From Lactococcus termiticola (GTDB taxonomy: Bacteria; Bacillota; Bacilli; Lactobacillales; Streptococcaceae), in assembly GCF_003116835.1 (NCBI RefSeq), contig NZ_BFFO01000007.1, positions 50,089-114,088 of the forward strand: a DNA stretch of 64,000 nucleotides. Reading direction: 5' to 3'. The notes below the pieces were generated by a model that had not been told where the DNA came from, did no database searches, and was given only the letters and a program-made list of their open reading frames with translations. Shown one piece after another: positions 1 to 8,506 of the stretch (its first letter is position 1; each line of letters opens with the position of its first letter). Made by a program: the position numbers and the translations under genes.

Positions 1-171
1 GTGCATGGCATCCTTGGTGTTACGAGGGCCGATGAAGATGTCGTTTTCCTTGGTCGTTTCAGTTTCAGGTGTCACAAAGCCAAAGCCCTTGGGATGGGAG
101 TGGAAGACACCTTTAATTTTATCTTTTTCTTTTGTTTCAGTTTTTACTTCAGTTTTTTCGGCTTTAGCCAT
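1..171 (-). CDS. rnr: Ribonuclease R, N-terminal fragment (runs off left edge)
   Basis: First 57 codons of a leftward gene cut by the window edge. After a Lys/Glu-rich leader (residues 1-19) the translation reads IKGVFHSHPKGFGFV, then DIFIGP and DAMH, the order seen in the N-terminal OB/cold-shock RNA-binding domain of RNase R. RNase R is a 3'-5' exoribonuclease that degrades structured RNA and takes part in rRNA quality control and trans-translation. The catalytic RNB domain would lie outside the window. The ribosome site is weak (GAGAAA). A free cold-shock protein is less likely because of the charged leader and the DIFIGP...AMH ending. The call rests on 57 residues. Confidence 0.8.
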   Translation of the reverse strand, partial: MAKAEKTEVKTETKEKDKIKGVFHSHPKGFGFVTPETETTKENDIFIGPRNTKDAMH

Positions 172-231
172 GTTTTTTTATTTCTCGCTTATTCTAAAAT
201 TCTTTTCTTATTATAACACAAAAAAAGGACC

Positions 232-1344
232 TCAGATAGCCCTTGTTTCCCATAAGCCTGTAGCCTTAATCTCTTGGAGGCTTGCCTCCATATCATCCGT
301 CAAGATGGTAATGTGGCCCATCTTCCGGTTATGCTTGGCTTCTGGCTTGCCATAGTCGTGCTGATGCCAGGCTGGATGGCTGGCTTTAAGTGCTTCAGCC
401 CCTGCGACATGTTGGCCCAAGACATTCATCATCAGGGCAGGCTTGAGAAGCTCTGGCTCAGGGAGTGCCTCGCCCAAAATCCCCTTGATATGCAGGTCAA
501 ACTGGCTGAAGTCACAGGCCTCAATCGTGTAGTGACCACTATTGTGCGGGCGGGGAGCCAGTTCATTGACATAGAGTTCGCCCTCAGCCGTCAGAAACAT
601 CTCGACACAGAGAGTACCGGCTAGCTTCAGCTTCTTAGCAATCATTAGGGCCATGCTATAGGCCTTTTCCTCGACTGCCTTAGAAATCCTGGCCGGTGCA
701 ATGGTTCTGTGCAGGATATTCTCCCGGTGATCATTTTCAGCGATGGGAAAGAAGACGACCTCTTGACCATTGCCTGACATGATGACTGAAATCTCCTGCT
801 CAAAGGCGACGAAATCTTCGAGAACGCAGTCGGTCTGAGTTAAAAGATCACGGGCCACCACCAAGTCCTCATCCGTCTTGATCACCACCTGCCCATGACC
901 ATCATAGCCACCTGTTGTGGTCTTAAGGACCTGCTTTTTGACGACCTGTTCAGGCAGAGCTTTAGGGTCATCTAACCAGCTCCAGTCAGCTAAATTCACA
1001 CCACAAGATGCCAAAAAGGTCTTTTCAGCCTTGCGGTTCTGCGTGATTTCCAACATCTTGATGGACTGGGGAATCGCAACCACCTCTTCAATCTCACGCA
1101 GGGCCTCTGCTGAGACGTTTTCAAACTCATAGGTCACGACATCAGAGGCATAGGCCATCCGCAAGAGGGCGTTGACATCATCATAGTCAGCCTGAATCAG
1201 CTCATCAGAAGTCTTAGCCGCCGAGCAATTAGGATTAGGGTCGAGGCTAATGACCTTGTGTCCCATGTACTGGGCTGAGATGGCCATCATCTGGCCCAAC
1301 TGGCCCCCACCAATAATACCTATCGTCTTCTTTTTATTTTCCAT
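232..1344 (-). CDS. purK: N5-carboxyaminoimidazole ribonucleotide synthase
   Basis: 370 aa ATP-grasp enzyme that carboxylates AIR with bicarbonate and ATP to N5-CAIR in purine synthesis, the substrate of PurE. The N-terminus IGIIGGGQLGQM is the PurK nucleotide-fold signature; TTGGYDGHGQ and the late NELAPRPHNSGHYT are further family marks, and the length is normal. PurE lies 6.7 kb upstream, separated by the dlt operon and two hydrolases, whereas Lactococcus lactis has purD-purE-purK together. The ATG is fixed by the protein fold starting at once. A perfect TATAAT lies six bases before it, so there is no room for a Shine-Dalgarno site; two PurBox-like sites lie further up. Confidence 0.96.
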   Translation of the reverse strand: MENKKKTIGIIGGGQLGQMMAISAQYMGHKVISLDPNPNCSAAKTSDELIQADYDDVNALLRMAYASDVVTYEFENVSAEALREIEEVVAIPQSIKMLEITQNRKAEKTFLASCGVNLADWSWLDDPKALPEQVVKKQVLKTTTGGYDGHGQVVIKTDEDLVVARDLLTQTDCVLEDFVAFEQEISVIMSGNGQEVVFFPIAENDHRENILHRTIAPARISKAVEEKAYSMALMIAKKLKLAGTLCVEMFLTAEGELYVNELAPRPHNSGHYTIEACDFSQFDLHIKGILGEALPEPELLKPALMMNVLGQHVAGAEALKASHPAWHQHDYGKPEAKHNRKMGHITILTDDMEASLQEIKATGLWETRAI

Positions 1345-1427
1345 AATCTTATTATAGGATTTTCGTTCGGAAAAAGGCCTCTCTTATCCCAAAATATAGA
1401 AAAAAACCAAAACTAACGTTCGGTTTT
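1345..1427 (-). promoter_or_regulatory. purK promoter with two PurBox-like sites
   Basis: On the minus strand TATAAT (1351-1356) is followed by six bases and the purK ATG. Two CCGAAC cores in the same orientation lie at 1365-1370 and 1418-1423. The distal site (1415-1427) matches the lactococcal PurBox AWWWCCGAACWWT at 12 of 13 positions and touches the dltD stop codon. No good -35 is visible, as expected of a PurR-activated promoter. If the start site is at the ATG, the distal box lies near -76, the position known for PurR activation in L. lactis. Confidence 0.75.
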
Positions 1428-2695
1428 TACTGATCAAAATTATCATTATCCCATTCTGGAGAGAGAAATTCCTCATTATCCAGCGTATAGTCGGTCTGAC
1501 TCGGAGCCTTCAAGAAACTCTGAATCTGCTTATCGACAGCCAGCCAGCCCCGATTGCCGAAGTGGATGGTTTCTTCGACATAATACTTTTCATTGTACTT
1601 GTCGGTCAGGTCGAGAATATTCGTAAAGCCTTGCGACTGGAGCTGATAAGTAATCTTGTTGGAGAAGTCCTCCAGCTTGTCGTAAGAAAGGCCGGTGTAA
1701 GAATACCAGGCACCATTGACGGGCTGGATGACAAATTGCACATCGTCATGATTCTTGGCAAAGAGATTGAGGAGTTGCTGGAAGTCAGAGTACTCCGGGC
1801 TTTGGAGGTAGCTGACATTCTTCATTGAGTCCTTCCTCTGCTTCTCTTGCGGAGCCAGATTCTTGGTCCAGACACTGTTTTTGACCTGGTATTTGTTATT
1901 ATCTGAAGCCTTTTCACCAGCCTCATAGGCCAGCTTGTCCAGCTCGTCAAAATTTAATTTGTCTGGCAACTCTTGATTGAGGGCGGTCAGATTTTCAGGG
2001 TGGAGCTTCAGCTTGCCCAGGTTCAGCCCTGAAAAGAGGGCATCCTCCCGGTCATGAAGCCGAGAGCCTGCATCAATCTGGAGCTTGTCGGCCAGATAAA
2101 TCGGATGCCCCGCCGCCAACTGTCGCATGGCATTGACGATGGCCGGGTCATCCAGAGACTTGAAGCCTAGCATCCGCTTGGCCAGACTCTGTGTGGCCTT
2201 GTCCTTAGGGTCAGCCGACTTCAGCCAGCTGTAGAGGGCGTCTTTGGAGACAAAATTGCTGAGCTCCGCCTCACTGGTCCCTTTTTTAGAGAACCACTGA
2301 GGACTGATGATGAAGACGATTTTACGGTTTTTCATCCGATTGCCGGTCGAGCTCAGATAATAGAAATTCGCCAGTGACTGGGTCCCTGGAGCCCCAATCA
2401 GATAGGGCGTGACCTTGGGGTCATATTTGGCAAAAAAACTGCTGGGATGGAAGGCATCAAAGTGCTCCAGCTCAGACGAGCCCATGATGGGCAAAAAAGT
2501 CTTATCCGCCAAGGCCTGGTCTTTTACAGAGCTCCCGATGTAAAATTCCCGGATTTTTGGATTGATTGCGACTTCCTTTAGCGTATCCTTGGCATATTTT
2601 GGTGTGATGGACCAGGGGCCAAAAATGACCAACCCCACCAGGATAAAGGCGAAAATCACAGGCAGGATATGATTCCAAATCTTGTGTTTTTTCAT
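1427..2695 (-). CDS. dltD: D-alanine transfer protein DltD
   Basis: 422 aa, last gene of the dlt operon. DltD is a membrane-anchored extracellular protein needed to move D-alanine onto (lipo)teichoic acid, which lowers surface negative charge and protects against cationic peptides and autolysins. The N-terminus has a short basic stretch and one hydrophobic anchor (about residues 9-28, ILPVIFAFILVGLVIFG), then a long soluble domain with the family's early MGSSELEHFDAFHPSSFF segment containing the conserved Ser/His region. AGGAAG precedes the ATG. It follows dltC by 33 bases; purK begins 82 bases downstream with its own promoter, so there is no sign of co-transcription with purK. Confidence 0.96.
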   Translation of the reverse strand: MKKHKIWNHILPVIFAFILVGLVIFGPWSITPKYAKDTLKEVAINPKIREFYIGSSVKDQALADKTFLPIMGSSELEHFDAFHPSSFFAKYDPKVTPYLIGAPGTQSLANFYYLSSTGNRMKNRKIVFIISPQWFSKKGTSEAELSNFVSKDALYSWLKSADPKDKATQSLAKRMLGFKSLDDPAIVNAMRQLAAGHPIYLADKLQIDAGSRLHDREDALFSGLNLGKLKLHPENLTALNQELPDKLNFDELDKLAYEAGEKASDNNKYQVKNSVWTKNLAPQEKQRKDSMKNVSYLQSPEYSDFQQLLNLFAKNHDDVQFVIQPVNGAWYSYTGLSYDKLEDFSNKITYQLQSQGFTNILDLTDKYNEKYYVEETIHFGNRGWLAVDKQIQSFLKAPSQTDYTLDNEEFLSPEWDNDNFDQ

Positions 2696-2728
2696 TTGTT
2701 CTTCCTTAGTTAAATCTTTTATAACATC

Positions 2729-2959
2729 TTAGAGTTTCTCTTGAATCCGGTCAGCAATCTTGTTGGCCGTATTCCATTCTTCCCGGTCCATTTCTGAAGG
2801 TGGCAGGCTCACACTAAAAGAGCTTTCCAGCTCGACGATAAGCATAATCGCCTTCATTGAGTCGAGAATTCCTTCTTCAAAAAGGTCCATGTCCAGATCT
2901 TCACGAAATTCATCCGTGCCTGAGACTTGTTCGATGACGTCAAATACTTGTTCTTTCAT
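2729..2959 (-). CDS. dltC: D-alanyl carrier protein DltC
   Basis: 76 aa acyl-carrier-type protein. The serine in GILDSMKAIML is the 4'-phosphopantetheine attachment site; DltA loads D-alanine there as a thioester and DltB/DltD pass it outward. Length and helix pattern are typical. The ribosome site is poor (AGAAAG). A 115-base gap separates it from dltB, wider than in most dlt operons; the gap holds an imperfect palindrome whose end resembles a sequence between folD and clcA. Confidence 0.96.
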   Translation of the reverse strand: MKEQVFDVIEQVSGTDEFREDLDMDLFEEGILDSMKAIMLIVELESSFSVSLPPSEMDREEWNTANKIADRIQEKL

Positions 2960-3011
2960 TTTGTTCTACTTTCTAATGTTTATGACCTAAAATATGAAAA
3001 CGATAATTTTT

Positions 3012-3074
3012 CATAATTTTACTAATAAGATGGCTACCTTCGGCTTACTTAAGTGAGCTACAAGCATTGCCAGA
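3012..3074. repeat. Palindromic intergenic element in the dltB-dltC gap
   Basis: Imperfect palindrome centred on ACTTAAGT, with TGGC/GCCA outer and GCTT/GAGC inner pairs. Its end (TGAGCTACAAGCATTGCCAG) resembles the end of the element at 14262-14336 (TGAGTTACAAGCCTTGCTAG). It lies inside an operon, so it would be transcribed and could act as an mRNA-processing or stabilising hairpin. Confidence 0.45.
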
Positions 3075-4298
3075 TTAAAAGTTTGGAATTTCAACATGCA
3101 TTCCCAAAGCCCGTTGCAGTGCTGTCCAAGGCAGGCCTGAGAAAATCAGGAAGCCAATCATGACCGCATTAAAGGTAATGAAGATGCTGACCGCCCGGGT
3201 CCATCGGTTATCTGGAATTTTAATTTTCCGTTTTTTCTTAAAGCGGGTCCACCAGTCATAGCCAATCATGAGCAGGGCGTGGTAGATCCCGTAGGCTACA
3301 TAATAAGGCGTGAAGCCGTGCCAGAAACCCATGATGGTCATATTGACCAGGTAGCCGACATTCGAAGTCGTCGTCATCTGCTTAAACCAGCGTTTGACCA
3401 TCATGAATTTGACAAATCGCATGAAGACAAAGTCTCGGAACCAGAAGCTAAGACTCATGTGCCAGCGTTGCCAGAAATCATGAATCGACTTGGCCAAGAA
3501 GGGCTTGTTAAAGTTAATCGGCGTGTCAATCCCCATGATATAACTGATCCCAATCGCAAAGAGACTGTAGCCGGCAAAGTTAAAGAAGAGATAGAGGCCG
3601 TAGGCATAGGCTGAGATGGCCATATTGACAAAGCCAGGATTTTGGACAGCCTGAATGGCCACCCCGTGCAGGACATAGGTCTGAATCAGGTAGCCGATAA
3701 TAAAGTTGTATAGAAAACCTTGGAAGATAAAGAAAATCCCTTTACCAAGCTTCTCAACATACTTTTCCCTATCGACTGGCGTCTGCATATCCTTCTGAAA
3801 ACGCCTGAAGCGGTCAATCGGACCTGACGAAATCGTCGGATAAAAGTAAAGGAAATAGAGGAAATCCTTTACTGGCAGAGCCTTAATCAGGCCATCCCGA
3901 ATTTCTAAAATTGTAGAAACGGTCTTAAAGGTCACATAGGATATCCCCAGAAAGCCAATGATTGACGAGGGATGAGCCGGGTCAATGACCGGCGTGAGCT
4001 TAACCACAAACAATGGGGCAATCGACAAGAGGACGGCGACTACAAAGACCCAGGTCTTATTTGCCGAACCCTCACGGGTCCTGTAATGCTCGTAGAGCTT
4101 GATCAGGAGGGTCTCAAAGACACCAAAGCCCAGAATCGACCAGATGCTCATGGTCGAGCCAAAAGTCAGCCAAAGAAAGGCCAGTGTAAAGAGGACCTGA
4201 TAGCCCATCCACTTCTTGCCATAGGCATGCGCGATAACGAGCGGGATAAGGGCCAGGCCCAACCAGATAAAGTAGGCGGGTGTTCCGTAAGGTTGCAC
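3075..4298 (-). CDS. dltB: D-alanyl-lipoteichoic acid biosynthesis acyltransferase DltB (MBOAT)
   Basis: 407 aa multi-pass membrane protein of the MBOAT family. It transfers D-alanine from DltC across the membrane toward teichoic acid. The conserved histidine is in GFWHGFTPYY near residue 325, and the upstream LAKSIHDFWQRWHMSLSFWF block is typical. The start codon is GTG and overlaps the dltA TAG stop by one base (TAGTG), so translation is probably coupled to dltA. Confidence 0.96.
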   Translation of the reverse strand: MQPYGTPAYFIWLGLALIPLVIAHAYGKKWMGYQVLFTLAFLWLTFGSTMSIWSILGFGVFETLLIKLYEHYRTREGSANKTWVFVVAVLLSIAPLFVVKLTPVIDPAHPSSIIGFLGISYVTFKTVSTILEIRDGLIKALPVKDFLYFLYFYPTISSGPIDRFRRFQKDMQTPVDREKYVEKLGKGIFFIFQGFLYNFIIGYLIQTYVLHGVAIQAVQNPGFVNMAISAYAYGLYLFFNFAGYSLFAIGISYIMGIDTPINFNKPFLAKSIHDFWQRWHMSLSFWFRDFVFMRFVKFMMVKRWFKQMTTTSNVGYLVNMTIMGFWHGFTPYYVAYGIYHALLMIGYDWWTRFKKKRKIKIPDNRWTRAVSIFITFNAVMIGFLIFSGLPWTALQRALGMHVEIPNF

Positions 4299-5785
4299 TA
4301 AGCTTTACCTCCTAGACTCGCCTCCAGGGCCTTTCTATCGACCTTGCCATTTTGATTGAGCGGGAAATCATCGACATAGACAAATTTTGTCGGCATCATG
4401 TAGTCCATGATGCTGGTCGAAAGCTCTGCCTTCAATGCCTTGGTATAGGCCCGGTCGGGACTTTCTTCTTTGACGACCAGGATGGCGACGAGGCCTGTGA
4501 CCTTGTGGTCGGCATTTTCTTGAGGCAGGACGAGTGCTTTTTCGACTTGCTCTAAGCCAAGCAGGTGGGACTCGATGTCCTGGAGCTCGATTCTAAAGCC
4601 GTTAAACTTGACTTGAAAGTCAATCCGACCGTTATAATTCAGGATGCCACGTTCATCGATAAAGCCGGCGTCGCCCGTATGATAGGCAGGCTGACCATCG
4701 ATCTCAAAGAAGGCCTCGGCCGTCTTTTCAGGATTTTCAAAGTATTCCTTAGCCACAGAGTCGCCGAGGATGACGATTTCCTTGTCAATGATGCGGAGCT
4801 CTACACCAGGCTTGGCCCGGCCGATAGGGACCCGTTTGTATTGCTCGAGAATTTCAGGCGTGACCTGGATTTCAGAGATGGCACCAGTCGCTTCCGTCGG
4901 CCCGTAGGTATTGTAGATAGCCACATTAGGAAAGGCCTTGAGGAGCTTGGTCCCTGTCTTGTGAGTCAGCTCCTCGCCACAGAAGATAAACTGCTGAAGG
5001 CTAGGATGATTAGCCTCGACAAAACTGGGGTCTAGCAGGCAGATGTCAACGAAAGATGGGGTTGAAATCCAGGTGTTGATGGTCGTGCTGTTGAGTCGTT
5101 CAAACAAGAGCTTGAAGTTATTGGTCTCGTCTTTAGAGAGGGAGACCAGGCTCCCACCCTGGGTCAGGCTGGGATACAAGCTGAAGATAGAAAGGTCAAA
5201 GCTGTATGGGGGTTGCTCGAGAATTTGATTGTCAGAAATCTTGACAAAATCCTCATTCATCCAGCGGGTAAAGCTGACCAGATTGTCATGGGTTACCGCA
5301 ACACCCTTGGGCACGCCCGTCGTCCCTGAGGTATAGATGATGTAGTTAATGTCACTACCTGAGACGGCCTTACTCGTATCAAGCTTGTCAAGATCAAAAT
5401 CAGGATTGGCCTGGTAGGCCGTGAAGTCGATGGCTTGGCTAAAGAGCTGTTTGAAGTTGCCTTCAACTTCTGCTGTCAGGATGACAACAGAGGGCTGAGA
5501 AACACTCAAAATCAGCTCTGTCCGCTCAGCTGGCGTGTGGGCATCGACAGGGATATAGGCACGCCCCGTGAGATTAGTCCCCAGCATGGCTGCAAGGCTC
5601 AGAAAGTCATTGCGACCAAAAACCAGGACAGGACGCATGCTGTCGGCCTCTGCTTCGATGAGCTTGGCGATCTGGACGCTGGCATCCATCAGCTCCCGAT
5701 AGCTAAAGGCCCGGTCTTTTTCAGCAAGAGCAGTAAAGTCCGGCTTCTGCTTAGCAACATCAATAATTTGTTCTAATAATTTCAT
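4298..5785 (-). CDS. dltA: D-alanine--D-alanyl carrier protein ligase DltA
   Basis: 495 aa cytoplasmic adenylation enzyme. It activates D-alanine with ATP and loads it on DltC. Visible motifs: phosphate-binding loop YTSGTTGVPKG (near residue 155), NTYGPTEATGA, YHTGDAG and the C-terminal NQNGKVDR with the catalytic lysine. Length is normal. AGGGAGAA precedes the ATG; dltX ends 20 bases upstream and dltB overlaps at the end, so these are one transcript. Confidence 0.97.
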   Translation of the reverse strand: MKLLEQIIDVAKQKPDFTALAEKDRAFSYRELMDASVQIAKLIEAEADSMRPVLVFGRNDFLSLAAMLGTNLTGRAYIPVDAHTPAERTELILSVSQPSVVILTAEVEGNFKQLFSQAIDFTAYQANPDFDLDKLDTSKAVSGSDINYIIYTSGTTGVPKGVAVTHDNLVSFTRWMNEDFVKISDNQILEQPPYSFDLSIFSLYPSLTQGGSLVSLSKDETNNFKLLFERLNSTTINTWISTPSFVDICLLDPSFVEANHPSLQQFIFCGEELTHKTGTKLLKAFPNVAIYNTYGPTEATGAISEIQVTPEILEQYKRVPIGRAKPGVELRIIDKEIVILGDSVAKEYFENPEKTAEAFFEIDGQPAYHTGDAGFIDERGILNYNGRIDFQVKFNGFRIELQDIESHLLGLEQVEKALVLPQENADHKVTGLVAILVVKEESPDRAYTKALKAELSTSIMDYMMPTKFVYVDDFPLNQNGKVDRKALEASLGGKA

Positions 5786-5805
5786 TTTGTTCTCCCTAAA
5801 AGCGA

Positions 5806-5934
5806 TTAGAACTCATTGTAGATAAAGTGGGCACCGCCAGAATGACTATAGGAATAGAGATAAAGCAGGGCCATGATGATTAAAAAGTACATCAATGTCT
5901 TCCCGATAATCTTCCAAATTTCTTTACTTTTCAT
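5806..5934 (-). CDS. dltX: DltX, small membrane protein of the dlt operon
   Basis: 42 aa: a basic start (MKSKEIWKIIGK), one membrane span and the ending FIYNEF. That C-terminal motif is the hallmark of DltX proteins, which lie just upstream of dltA in many Firmicutes and take part in the extracellular stage of D-alanylation. A strong GGAGGAG site lies just before the ATG. It is the first gene of the operon, preceded by a leader that holds a terminator-like hairpin. Confidence 0.92.
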   Translation of the reverse strand: MKSKEIWKIIGKTLMYFLIIMALLYLYSYSHSGGAHFIYNEF

Positions 5935-5948
5935 ACTCCTCCATTCTA

Positions 5949-5999
5949 GCAAAAAAATCAGGGCCCAACCTTACAATTTTGTAAGATAAGCCCTCATTT
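5949..5999 (-). terminator. Terminator-like hairpin in the dlt leader
   Basis: On the minus strand an AGGGC/GCCCT outer stem and a CTTACAA/TTGTAAG inner stem are followed directly by seven T's. It ends the upstream hydrolase operon but also lies downstream of the best dlt promoter (6022-6050), so dlt transcripts would have to read through it. Confidence 0.75.
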
Positions 6000-6021
6000 T
6001 ATTGCACTTATCCTTAATTTA

Positions 6022-6050
6022 ATTATACACTTTTATGTTAGGAGTGTAAA
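6022..6050 (-). promoter_or_regulatory. Predicted dlt promoter
   Basis: TTTACA (6045-6050, minus strand), a 17-base spacer and TATAAT (6022-6027), starting 15 bases after the hydrolase stop. It predicts a start near 6015 and a leader of about 80 bases before dltX. A weaker extended -10 (TGCTAGAAT) after the hairpin could give an alternative start. Confidence 0.65.
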
Positions 6051-6064
6051 ATAACTGAAAAAGA

Positions 6065-6991
6065 CTAGCTATAAAAGAAACGCTCGATAATCCCCTGAGC
6101 CTGCGGGTTTTCACAGACCTTCCCGTGGTTGGTATTATACTCGCTTCCCCCAAAGACCTCAAAGCTGACCGGACCCCCTTTTTTCTTGAAGAAATGATAG
6201 GTCGAAAAGCTATCCGCCCAAGGAACAAAATTATCCGACTCCTTACTGCCCGGGTGTTTAGCTGAGAGTAGGAGGGTCTGCGTATCTTTAGGAAACTTCT
6301 CTGAATTCTCGGCCCAATAACTATATTCGGGCGAGCGCTGCTTTGGACCATTTTTTAAGATGTCCTTGAGGCTTTCGCCTGGTTCAGCAGCATAGCGGTC
6401 GTTGAACATGCCGTCCAGCGAGACAAACTTGCCGACCTTTGGCAGTTCCTTATCATTAGAATAATTCATCAAATAACGCAGGACCCCCGCCGCACCGGTC
6501 GAGTAGCCCAGCATATTGACATGTGGCATATCGTAGTGGGCGACCAGGTAGTCCATGGCTGCCTTTATGCTGTACTCGTAGAGCTTGGGGTCGTTGGTCC
6601 CCTTGGTCATGCCGAGGGCAATCATCGGGTAGAGGTTGCCTTTTTCAATTTTCCCTGTGACATTGACCTTGTAGCCGTCGGTCGGGTCAACCAAGATTTT
6701 CAGGCCTGGTTTGGCTGGATTATTATCAGACTGGTCAATGGCTTTGATCAGCCGGTCAATATTTTTCGTCGTGTCACCTGAAGAGCCCGTCATATATAGG
6801 CTTGGGATGACGACCAGCTTATGGTCAACCTTGGCATAGACCTGCTTCTCAGGCGGCTGATTGGTCTCAATAAAATATTTGTAAGAAAGGACACCAGCTA
6901 AAAAGACCAGGCCGAGACCTGCTAAAATCAGGAGGCCGTTGAGTATCCTCTTGGTCCTTCGCTTATTTTTTCTACTTCTCAATACAATCAA
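6065..6991 (-). CDS. Membrane-anchored alpha/beta hydrolase, DUF915 family (second copy)
   Basis: 308 aa. A strongly basic N-terminus (RSRKNKRRTKR) and one hydrophobic span (about 18-38) anchor it, with the enzyme outside. The nucleophile elbow is GYSTGAAG (Ser near 164); NFVPWADSFS supplies the probable Asp region and NTNHGKV the His, as in DUF915 hydrolases. The substrate is unknown. It is a paralogue of the gene 9 bases upstream; the pair looks like a tandem duplication in one transcript. The start appears to be TTG with a weak ribosome site, so it may be a few codons off. Its position next to dlt hints at a cell-envelope role, but that is inference. Confidence 0.8.
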   Translation of the reverse strand: MIVLRSRKNKRRTKRILNGLLILAGLGLVFLAGVLSYKYFIETNQPPEKQVYAKVDHKLVVIPSLYMTGSSGDTTKNIDRLIKAIDQSDNNPAKPGLKILVDPTDGYKVNVTGKIEKGNLYPMIALGMTKGTNDPKLYEYSIKAAMDYLVAHYDMPHVNMLGYSTGAAGVLRYLMNYSNDKELPKVGKFVSLDGMFNDRYAAEPGESLKDILKNGPKQRSPEYSYWAENSEKFPKDTQTLLLSAKHPGSKESDNFVPWADSFSTYHFFKKKGGPVSFEVFGGSEYNTNHGKVCENPQAQGIIERFFYS

Positions 6992-7000
6992 TCTTTCTAA

Positions 7001-7864
7001 TTATTGATAAAAGAATACCTTGGCGTAGTTGATAGCCTTTTCATTTTGGGCCACATGGGCATGGTCTGAATAAGGGCCATCAAAGATGTGATAGCTCACT
7101 GGATTGCCGTTTTTTTGAAGAAGCCAGTAGACAGAAAAAGTATCTGCCCAGGGCACGACCCCGTCTGTCTCTTCTTTGGTGTTGTAGTTGCCGGCCAGGA
7201 AAGAAACCTGGATGTCGGGCGAGAGCTTCTGGTAGTTGTCCAGCCAGAATTTGTAGTATTTGGACTGGATTTTCGCCCCGGTCTGTAAGACTTCCTTGTA
7301 GTCCTGGTCAGGCTGGGCGGTTGAGGCATTGTACTGGCCATCAAGCGAGAGGAACTTCTTAACAGGAGGCAGGCTCCGGTCAAAGCTGTAATCAATCAGA
7401 TAGTGATAGACGCCTGAACCACCGGCTGAATAGCCCATGACATTGACATAGGGAACATCGTATTTGCCGGCCAGATAGGACATGACAGCGTGGAGGGCCT
7501 CCTCGTACTTGGTAGAGTTATTGGTCCCCTTTTCCATGCCGACCTCGATGATGGGGTTATGGCTTCGCTTATCCAGCTTGCCTGAGACCTTCAGGCTGTT
7601 ATCCTTGTTCACGACAATCTCAAGACCCCGCTCAGCGTGGACGGTCTTATCCTTCAAGATTTCGGTAATCATTGGGTCAATGCTTGAGATTTGGCCATCC
7701 GAGCCTGTGATGTAAATCGTCGGATAGATAGTAAGCTTGCCGCCTGATTTTTCAGCTGGAGGCTCGTGGGTCGCATTGCTATAGGCAATACCTGAGGCAA
7801 AGCCTCCGGCCAGGAGGGCGAGCCCTGTAGCAATGCTCAAGCTAATTTTCACCGTTTTTTTCAT
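7001..7864 (-). CDS. Secreted or anchored alpha/beta hydrolase, DUF915 family (first copy)
   Basis: 287 aa with a signal-type N-terminus (basic MKKTVK, hydrophobic to about residue 28). The DUF915 core is clear: IYITGSDG near the start, GYSAGGSG (Ser near 146), ETDGVVPWAD and a late SDHAHV histidine, giving a Ser-Asp-His triad. GAGGA precedes the ATG, and TATAAT lies about 30 bases up. It leads a two-gene operon with its paralogue. The natural substrate of this family is not established. No cell-wall anchor is present, and the uncleaved-anchor alternative cannot be excluded. Confidence 0.82.
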   Translation of the reverse strand: MKKTVKISLSIATGLALLAGGFASGIAYSNATHEPPAEKSGGKLTIYPTIYITGSDGQISSIDPMITEILKDKTVHAERGLEIVVNKDNSLKVSGKLDKRSHNPIIEVGMEKGTNNSTKYEEALHAVMSYLAGKYDVPYVNVMGYSAGGSGVYHYLIDYSFDRSLPPVKKFLSLDGQYNASTAQPDQDYKEVLQTGAKIQSKYYKFWLDNYQKLSPDIQVSFLAGNYNTKEETDGVVPWADTFSVYWLLQKNGNPVSYHIFDGPYSDHAHVAQNEKAINYAKVFFYQ

Positions 7865-7952
7865 TATTTTGTCCTCGCGAGCTATTTTAGAAAATTATAA
7901 GTCATTGAACTGAAAGCCAGCTGAAATGAGTGGGAAAATTTACGATTGTCTG

Positions 7953-8008
7953 AGAAAGGCCTCTGGCACAACAACGCTGTTTATCTAAGCGTTATGGCCA
8001 GAAGCCTT
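7953..8008 (-). terminator. Hairpin after purE
   Basis: AAAGGC-TCTGGC pairs with GCCAGA-GCCTTT, with an inner AACGC/GCGTT pair, right after the purE stop. It lacks a clean T-run on the minus strand, so it may terminate weakly or protect the purD-purE mRNA end. Confidence 0.5.
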
Positions 8009-8497
8009 TTACTTGTTCAGTTCTTCAGTTGAGGCTATTGACTGCTCAGCAGACGCATTTCTGAAGGCCTCTAAGCTCTTGTAAAGCTGGGCATCTTCAT
8101 TGGCCAGGAGCTGGGTCGCATAGAGGGCTGCATTTTTTGCCCCGGCCACACCGATCGCCATGCTGGCCACCGGCACTCCAGCCGGCATCTGCACAATGCT
8201 ATAGAGGCTGTCAACACCTGACAGGGCCCGGCTCTGTATGGGCACCCCAATCACTGGCACCAGTGTCTGGGCGGCGACCATGCCAGGCAGGTGGGCGGCC
8301 CCACCAGCTCCAGCGATGATGGCCTTGTAGCCAGCAGACTTTGCTCCAGCCGCAAAGTCTGCCATAAGGGCAGGTGTCCGGTGGGCTGAGACGACCTTCT
8401 TGTCGTATTCAATTCCAAAATCGTTCAGGATTTTTCCTGCTTCTTTCATGGTCTCCCAGTCTGAGATAGAACCCATGATGATTGCTATTTTTGCCAT
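8009..8497 (-). CDS. purE: N5-CAIR mutase PurE (class I)
   Basis: 162 aa. It converts N5-CAIR to CAIR in purine synthesis, working with PurK. Class I marks are visible: [10 protein letters not shown] near the start, [12 protein letters not shown] and [14 protein letters not shown] with the catalytic histidine region. AGGAG precedes the ATG. It follows the LURP-one-like gene by 9 bases, so purD, that gene and purE form one unit. Its usual partner purK is displaced downstream beyond dlt. Confidence 0.97.
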   Translation of the reverse strand: MAKIAIIMGSISDWETMKEAGKILNDFGIEYDKKVVSAHRTPALMADFAAGAKSAGYKAIIAGAGGAAHLPGMVAAQTLVPVIGVPIQSRALSGVDSLYSIVQMPAGVPVASMAIGVAGAKNAALYATQLLANEDAQLYKSLEAFRNASAEQSIASTEELNK

Positions 8498-8506
8498 TTT
8501 TTCTCC

